Assembly: GCA_021817605.1 (NCBI GenBank)
Contig: JAKAUN010000012.1
Coordinates: forward strand, 94,985-158,984
Reading direction: 5' to 3'
DNA from: Thermoplasmata archaeon
GTDB lineage: Archaea > Thermoplasmatota > Thermoplasmata > Lutacidiplasmatales > UBA184
Length of the DNA stretch: 64,000 nucleotides
Shown here: positions 60,196 to 64,000 of the stretch, one piece after another
How the letters are laid out: each line of letters opens with the position of its first letter
How positions within the stretch are numbered: the first letter of the stretch is position 1
Made by a program: the position numbers and the translations under genes
Notes under the pieces: generated by a model
Seen by the model: only the letters and a program-made list of their open reading frames with translations
The model's database searches: none
What the model was told of the DNA's origin: nothing

Positions 60196-61441
60196 GGAGG
60201 ACCCGGTCTTGACCCACATTCCCCGCGAAGGTCCAGCCCCGGTCGAGGTAACCCGGCAGCTCGTCGACGGTGACGAGCGCCTGCTTCTTCGGAGTCGGGG
60301 TCACCCGACGCTGGGTGAGCGCCCGGACCTGTTCCACGTCGGTGAGGTCGACTCCCGCGAGCTCCTTCTCCGAGTAGCCGAGCGAGCCGAGGAGGACCCG
60401 CGCGACCTCCCGCCGCACGTCTCCCTCGGAGGGGACGTCCCCCGTGAGGATCGGCTCGCAGCGACGGTACGCCTCCCGCATCTCCTCGACGAGATCCGAT
60501 GGCAGGCGGTTCTTGTTCAGCGAGTAACGGGCGGTGATGTCGCCGGTGTGCCCGCCCCAGTGGATGACGAAGCGGTGGGCGACCTTGCCCTGTCCCTCGG
60601 CGATCCCGAGTCGGGTCTCGAAGTAGACCCGGAGCACGTAGGGTCGGTCCTTCATCCCGAGGGACCGGAACGTTGCGCGGACCCCCTCGCTGACATTCAT
60701 GGTACGCAGGAACGGCCGGCGCCCCCGCCCCGAACTCACGAGGTCGCTCGCGCGGGTCAGCTTCTCGCCCTCGGCGATGCGGAACTTGAGGTAGTCCTCG
60801 ATCGCCCGGCAGGCCGGCGTCGCGGCGAACGTGAGGTAGGTGTGTCCGGCCTTCGAGATGGACTCTCGGACCACTACGAGCGCGGGGACCTTACGGAACC
60901 TCGGCTCGTCGCCGCTGAGGTCGAGCTCGGGGAAGTCTCCGAGCGTGAGCCCGTCGTCCCCGAGGTAGTTGCCGAGGACCTCAGGCCGGACGCCACTGTA
61001 GGCCATGAGTCCACAGGCGACCCGGTTCCGGAGGGGTGCCTTCGCCAGCACGGCTCGGACCTGCCCCGGCGAGGGCGCCACCTCATCGACGAGGGTGGGT
61101 GTCGACTCTCGACCGCGGATGTTCACCCCGGTCACCGCGGCACGGCCGCTGTGCTTCCGCCACGAATTGACGGCCTTGACGGTGCTGTGGATGTAGGAGC
61201 CTGCGTGCTTGGCGCGGGACTCGAGATCCACGAAGTCCATGACGAGGTCACGGAGTGGCTTGTCCCCCATCTGGGCGAGTCCCTCCGGAGGGACCTTCAT
61301 GAGGCGGCAGAACGCGGCGAGACGGCGCACGTAGACATCGGCCGTGGCGCGGCTCCCCTGGGCGACGTTCCGGTGCCACCGACGGCGGTCGTCGGACTCA
61401 GCGAGGAACGGCTCGAGGCGAGGCGGTCGCTTGGGGTTCAC
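60104..61441 (-). CDS. int: Tyrosine recombinase integrase
   Basis: A 445-residue site-specific integrase. N-terminal SAM-like core-binding domain about 10-110; catalytic domain with Arg152 (SGVRPEVLG), Lys197 (SKAGH), Arg271 in RPYVLRVYF (Tyr268 replaces the first His), His298 in GGHTG and nucleophile Tyr306 in ARYSLNK. The C-terminal 100 residues are an extra tail. GTG61441 is the start; an ATG nearby is out of frame. It lies 46 bp from the right att repeat, and its promoter overlaps the right terminal inverted repeat, so integrase binding could also autoregulate it. Confidence 0.93.
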   Translation of the reverse strand: MNPKRPPRLEPFLAESDDRRRWHRNVAQGSRATADVYVRRLAAFCRLMKVPPEGLAQMGDKPLRDLVMDFVDLESRAKHAGSYIHSTVKAVNSWRKHSGRAAVTGVNIRGRESTPTLVDEVAPSPGQVRAVLAKAPLRNRVACGLMAYSGVRPEVLGNYLGDDGLTLGDFPELDLSGDEPRFRKVPALVVVRESISKAGHTYLTFAATPACRAIEDYLKFRIAEGEKLTRASDLVSSGRGRRPFLRTMNVSEGVRATFRSLGMKDRPYVLRVYFETRLGIAEGQGKVAHRFVIHWGGHTGDITARYSLNKNRLPSDLVEEMREAYRRCEPILTGDVPSEGDVRREVARVLLGSLGYSEKELAGVDLTDVEQVRALTQRRVTPTPKKQALVTVDELPGYLDRGWTFAGNVGQDRVLLNPPAEAATAPTSPPLLLGPGGEGHPVPPR

Positions 61442-61449
61442 GGCATGAG

Positions 61450-61472
61450 AGATGTCGCATGGGTTCTAATAG
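61450..61472 (-). repeat. Right terminal inverted repeat, probable integrase arm site
   Basis: The reverse complement matches 17088-17110 at 19 of 23 positions and contains AGAACCCAT. It lies upstream of the integrase start, where the promoter should be. Confidence 0.7.
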
Positions 61473-61487
61473 ATTATCCTATCAGGC

Positions 61488-61500
61488 CCCCTCGGGCCCG
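61488..61500 (+). repeat. attR: 13-bp copy of the tRNA-Lys 3' end
   Basis: CCCCTCGGGCCCG, identical to the last 13 bases of tRNA-Lys (17065-17077); flanking bases differ on both sides. Located 46 bp upstream of the integrase start. Confidence 0.75.
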
Positions 61501-61643
61501 GCTCGTCAGAGAGTTGTACCTTTGGTGCTCGCGGACCACCCTGTCCGCTTGGTCACGTGGACCTCGGGGATCTCAACCGCGAGATCGCCTCCAAGCTGCT
61601 CTCGCTGCGGCTGCCACCGCCCCAAGTAGAGTCAACCCGTTCC

Positions 61644-61674
61644 ACCGGGCCGGCCACGGCCGGCCCGGTCTTTT
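61644..61674 (+). terminator. Strong hairpin terminator
   Basis: ACCGGGCCGGCC (61644-61655) pairs perfectly with GGCCGGCCCGGT (61658-61669) and is followed by CTTTT. Before the element integrated this lay about 150 bp downstream of tRNA-Lys. A frame at 61557-61892 runs through it and is not accepted as a gene; nothing else coding is seen in 61501-61810. Confidence 0.7.
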
Positions 61675-61810
61675 CTGAGTCTCGCTCCCCCAGGAACTAC
61701 GCACGAGACCCGCGGGCAGTCCCGATAGGTCGGCTCGGAGGGGAGGAGGAACCTCCGGCGGGAACACCGTCCGAGCCGGCGCCCGTTCTGGTCCTATGCA
61801 CGACGTGCCG

Positions 61811-62252
61811 TCAGCCGATCCGGTGGAACGAGGTCTTGGCGATCTCCTTCTGCTGCCTCAGCGGACGGACGAATCGCCTGACCAGGTCATAGCCACCCGC
61901 ATACCCTTGGCGTTGGATCTCCTCGAGAAGACGGATCGACGAGAGGGGATGTTGCGCGATCCGTGCCTGGAGATACGGCTTGAACGGGTCCGGCAAACTC
62001 GGCGCCTCGACCCGAGGATGCCGTTCTCCGGGAGGGCCGAGATGCAGGAGGCTCCGAACGGTCTTTCGATCGAGGTCGAGCTCGCGGGCGATGGCACTGA
62101 TCGACATTCTCTCGGTCGACATCCGACGAATCTCTGCCTGCTGTTCCAGTCGAAGCACCGGGTTCCTCCCCCGCACCCTCTCTTCCAAGGGCCCGGGAGG
62201 GGTGGGGAGATTCGACATCCCACTTTCGGGGAGATTCGCTGTCCCACTTACA
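61811..62252 (-). pseudogene. IS21-type remnant with truncated istA
   Basis: The minus strand has two imperfect copies of an IS21-like terminal repeat (AGTGGGACAGCGAATCTCCCC-like, one ending at 62252 and one about 25 bp inside), then an open frame from 62218. That frame reads IARELDLDRKTVRSLL (HTH), DPFKPYLQARIAQHPLSSIR and LLEEIQRQGYAGGYDLVRRF, typical of the IstA N-terminus. It stops at 61811 before the catalytic core, so only about 135 residues remain. It interrupts the IS481-type fragment to its right. Confidence 0.7.
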
Positions 62253-62604
62253 CCATGAAGCCATGACGCTTCAGGACCCGGTGCACCGTGATCGCGCTGA
62301 CCTGAACCCCCCGCCGTCGGAGAAGGGCGTGGATCCGCAGAGCTCCCCAGGCAGGGTGCTGCCGTCGGAGCTGGAGGATCCGATTGACCAGGTTCCCGTG
62401 GATCCGGTTGGGGCTGTGGTGAGGACGGCGCGAGTAGTTCCGCAGCCCCTCGACGCCTTCTTCTCGGTAGTATCGGCACCAGCGTCTCAGCGTCCGATCC
62501 GAGATCCCGAAGATCCTACAGATCTCCGAGGATCGGACGCCACGTTCGAGATGCTGTTGGACCGCGCGCAGTCGGAGACGAACATCTTCCTTGACCAAGG
62601 CCAC
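62253..62604 (-). pseudogene. IS481-type transposase remnant (HTH part)
   Basis: Reads EICRIFGISDRTLRRWCRYY, REEGVEGLRNYSRRPHHSPN and a second HTH WGALRIHALLRRRGVQVSAI ending VHRVLKRHGF, the N-terminal half of IS481/IS3-type transposases. The DDE core is absent because the frame is cut at 62252 by the IS21-type end. Inactive. Confidence 0.7.
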
Positions 62605-62885
62605 CCCTTCCTTGGGGCGGCCATATGTCCTGATAATTCAGACGGCCAGATGTCCTGCTACACCACACTTAACTCGGCCCGAATGCGCCGTGAGCGAAGA
62701 CCTCCCCCGATCCAAGTCCACCTCTGCGTGGCAACAACCGTCGGGGTGTGACCGATTGGCTCCCTTCGCACCGGGGTGCGCGAACGGCACGGAGTCCCCC
62801 GACGGGCCGGAGTCGCTCCTACGCCATCCGGCCACCCACCCAGAATCCGGAAGAACCCCTTTAGTAAATCTCCTGAGTGCACTCA
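62605..62885. other. Intergenic, no gene recognised
   Basis: About 280 bp. TTTAGTAAAT at about 62860-62869 is a TATA candidate for the next gene, with the palindrome GAGTGCACTC (62875-62884) between it and the ATG. Confidence 0.5.
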
Positions 62886-63497
62886 ATGAATACAGAGATG
62901 GACATTCGAGCGCTGATTCTTCACCCAGGTCCATACCCCCTGTTTTTCTCCGTCGTAGTGGGGATTTGGATCGTCAGCGAAATCATCGGAGGGGTCATCA
63001 TACCGAGCCGCCGAAGAAAGGGCAGGTCGGTTCAGCAACGTCAGGGAAGACTGAACGTCATCGCCTGGCTCGATTTTGAGGTGGTCATCGCCGCATCCGT
63101 CCTGCTCGCGGTGTTCAGTGTGTCCGTCCTTCCTGCCTGGGCCTACTTCCTGGGGGCCGCCCTGATCCTGCTGGGCGTCACCGTGCGTCAATGGGCCATC
63201 GCCGTCCTGGGGCGATACTTCTCCAATGTGATCGGGATCCAGAAGGGTCAGAAGATAGTGCAGTCCGGGCCGTACCGGTTGGTGCGTCACCCCTCGTATA
63301 CGGGCGTTCTGCTGATTCAGCTCGGCATTGCCTTCGCATTCCAATCTTGGGCGGCCGTCCTTGTGGCCGTGACGGCCTTCGGCATTGCCTACGGGCATCG
63401 GATGCTGTCCGAAGAGAGGTTTCTCACGAGAGAACTCGGCGACATCTACGCGGACTACTGTAGACACACCAAGAGATTGCTTCCCTTTCTCCTCTGA
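62886..63497 (+). CDS. Isoprenylcysteine carboxyl methyltransferase-like membrane protein
   Basis: A 203-residue membrane protein with about five helices and the ICMT/PEMT-type C-terminal core: GRYFSNVIGIQKGQKIVQSG, GPYRLVRHPSYTG, and EERFLTRELGDIYADYC. These bind SAM and a lipid-like acceptor at the membrane. ATG62886 is preferred over GTG62877 because a TATA element at about 62860-62869 fits a leaderless mRNA. The substrate could be an isoprenoid, phospholipid or a modified protein; it cannot be specified. Confidence 0.8.
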   Translation: MNTEMDIRALILHPGPYPLFFSVVVGIWIVSEIIGGVIIPSRRRKGRSVQQRQGRLNVIAWLDFEVVIAASVLLAVFSVSVLPAWAYFLGAALILLGVTVRQWAIAVLGRYFSNVIGIQKGQKIVQSGPYRLVRHPSYTGVLLIQLGIAFAFQSWAAVLVAVTAFGIAYGHRMLSEERFLTRELGDIYADYCRHTKRLLPFLL

Positions 63498-63881
63498 CTT
63501 GGCGGGCCCTTCTCGTTGCCTGCTCCCACGGGCGCGTATTGAGCACGATTGCAGGACTTCCGACGCGCGTACGCGGTCCACTTTCTGACGGTGAATGGGC
63601 CTATAGGCCGCGTCGTGAGTGTTGGTTTCACTCAACCAGAGGTGAAGCCGATCGCTCCGCGCGCTTTCCCGCCGGGGAGCGGGTGCGATGTCACTACCCT
63701 AGTGGCACGCGACGCCGGGGACACAAGAACCGAATGAGGTCGACTCCACGCGTTTTGCCGGCACGCCCTCGAGGATTCGGCGAACCGAGGAACGCACCGC
63801 GATAGAGACCCGGCCCTACGGGCCGGGAAAAGGGTTGGGACTGCCTTCGAGCCTAGACCGAGACGTCGGGAGCGGAGGGGT
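63498..63881. other. Intergenic, no gene recognised
   Basis: About 380 bp. Open frames present lack protein-like features. Contains the hairpin at 63809-63827. Confidence 0.5.
63809..63827 (-). terminator. Hairpin downstream of the minus-strand gene
   Basis: CCCGGCCC-TAC-GGGCCGGG, perfect 8-bp stem, 55 bp after the stop of the leftward gene that enters from the right edge. On the minus strand it is followed by TCTCT, so a terminator role is plausible. Confidence 0.5.
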
Positions 63882-64000
63882 CTACTTCGAGAGGCCGAGC
63901 TGGCGGTAGAGATCCGCCGAGTTGCCGTACGCCCGAAGCGACTTGACCTTGCCGTTCTCGTTGAGAACGACCCGAGTCATCTGGTCCTCGACAAACCTCT
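63882..64000 (-). CDS. 3' end of an unrecognised gene entering from the right
   Basis: Only the last 39 codons are in the window. The visible C-terminus contains QMTRVVLNENGKVKSLRAYG and ends ADLYRQLGLSK before TAG. The regular hydrophobic pattern and GC-rich codons suggest a real gene. Too little is present to name a family. Confidence 0.6.
   Translation of the reverse strand, partial: RFVEDQMTRVVLNENGKVKSLRAYGNSADLYRQLGLSK

Larger units (their letters stand above)
17065..61500. mobile_element. 44.4-kb integrated element in tRNA-Lys, with defence and surface genes
   Basis: Boundaries rest on three matching observations: a 13-bp direct repeat of the tRNA 3' end at 17065-17077 and 61488-61500; a tyrosine integrase gene immediately inside the right repeat; and a 23-bp inverted repeat (19/23) just inside both ends (17088-17110 and 61450-61472). 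Unit length is 44,423 bp with one att copy. Cargo includes a split methyltransferase, XPB-Bax1, a Ubl conjugation operon, Rad50/Mre11-like proteins, a surface-protein operon, a nuclease-helicase pair and a type III restriction-modification system. It could be a provirus, an integrative plasmid or a composite defence island; no capsid, portal or terminase gene was recognised. Confidence 0.78.

Noticed and set aside
61557..61892. 111-codon plus-strand frame after attR
   Set aside because: It runs through a strong terminator hairpin and then antisense to the istA remnant; only a weak CTTCRQP segment looks protein-like.

Overview
The window is GC-rich archaeal DNA. A group II chaperonin (thermosome), deoxyhypusine synthase, aIF2-beta, a presenilin-type aspartyl protease, an archaeal XPB helicase with its Bax1 nuclease, TATA-box promoters and many leaderless or ATGA-coupled starts all point to Archaea. 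A high-GC Thermoplasmatota-like lineage is my best guess, but it is an inference and not shown.

Region 1 (1-17077) is ordinary chromosome. It holds a 5'-truncated KsgA/Dim1 rRNA dimethyltransferase, a winged-helix regulator, and a crcB-DUF190 fluoride-export pair headed by a clear fluoride riboswitch. A 46-residue, 13-cysteine metallothionein-like peptide, a P-loop kinase-like protein and the thermosome follow. Then comes a long tightly packed operon: LysRS, an ABC ATPase and permease, ValRS, an aldo/keto reductase, a HAD phosphatase, aIF2-beta with TRAM, a presenilin-like protease and deoxyhypusine synthase. It ends at tRNA-Lys(CUU).

Region 2 (17065-61500) is read as a 44.4-kb element integrated in the 3' end of that tRNA. 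A 13-bp copy of the tRNA 3' end recurs at 61488-61500, directly beside a tyrosine integrase gene (60104-61441). A 23-bp imperfect inverted repeat (19/23) lies just inside both ends. From left to right the element holds: 23-bp iterons and small genes; a DNA methyltransferase gene split by a 2.45-kb serine-recombinase element whose ends, core and reading frame can be reconstructed; a small resolvase; Bax1, XPB and a DUF2293 protein; a CARF-like winged-helix regulator divergent from a ubiquitin-like operon (single Ubl ending GGGGFS, E2, JAB-E1 fusion); an IS701-type insertion; a Rad50/Mre11-like pair; DoxX-like membrane genes; an 11-kb minus-strand operon of P-loop ATPase, PrsW-like protease, membrane proteins and two very large exported surface proteins (a possible virion or transfer apparatus); a DpdA/TGT-like enzyme; an Fe-S RecB-type nuclease with a UvrD-like helicase; a type III restriction-modification system; and a divergent ribbon-helix-helix control region.

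Region 3 (61501-64000) is chromosome again, with a strong intrinsic-type terminator, nested IS21-in-IS481-type remnants, an isoprenylcysteine-methyltransferase-like membrane protein, and the 3' end of an unrecognised minus-strand gene.

The two most interesting units are the Ubl-E2-JAB/E1 operon with its CARF-type regulator, and the uncharacterised surface-protein and ATPase operon. Both sit on a mobile element that also carries nucleases, helicases, DNA modification and restriction genes, which together look like a mobile defence island.
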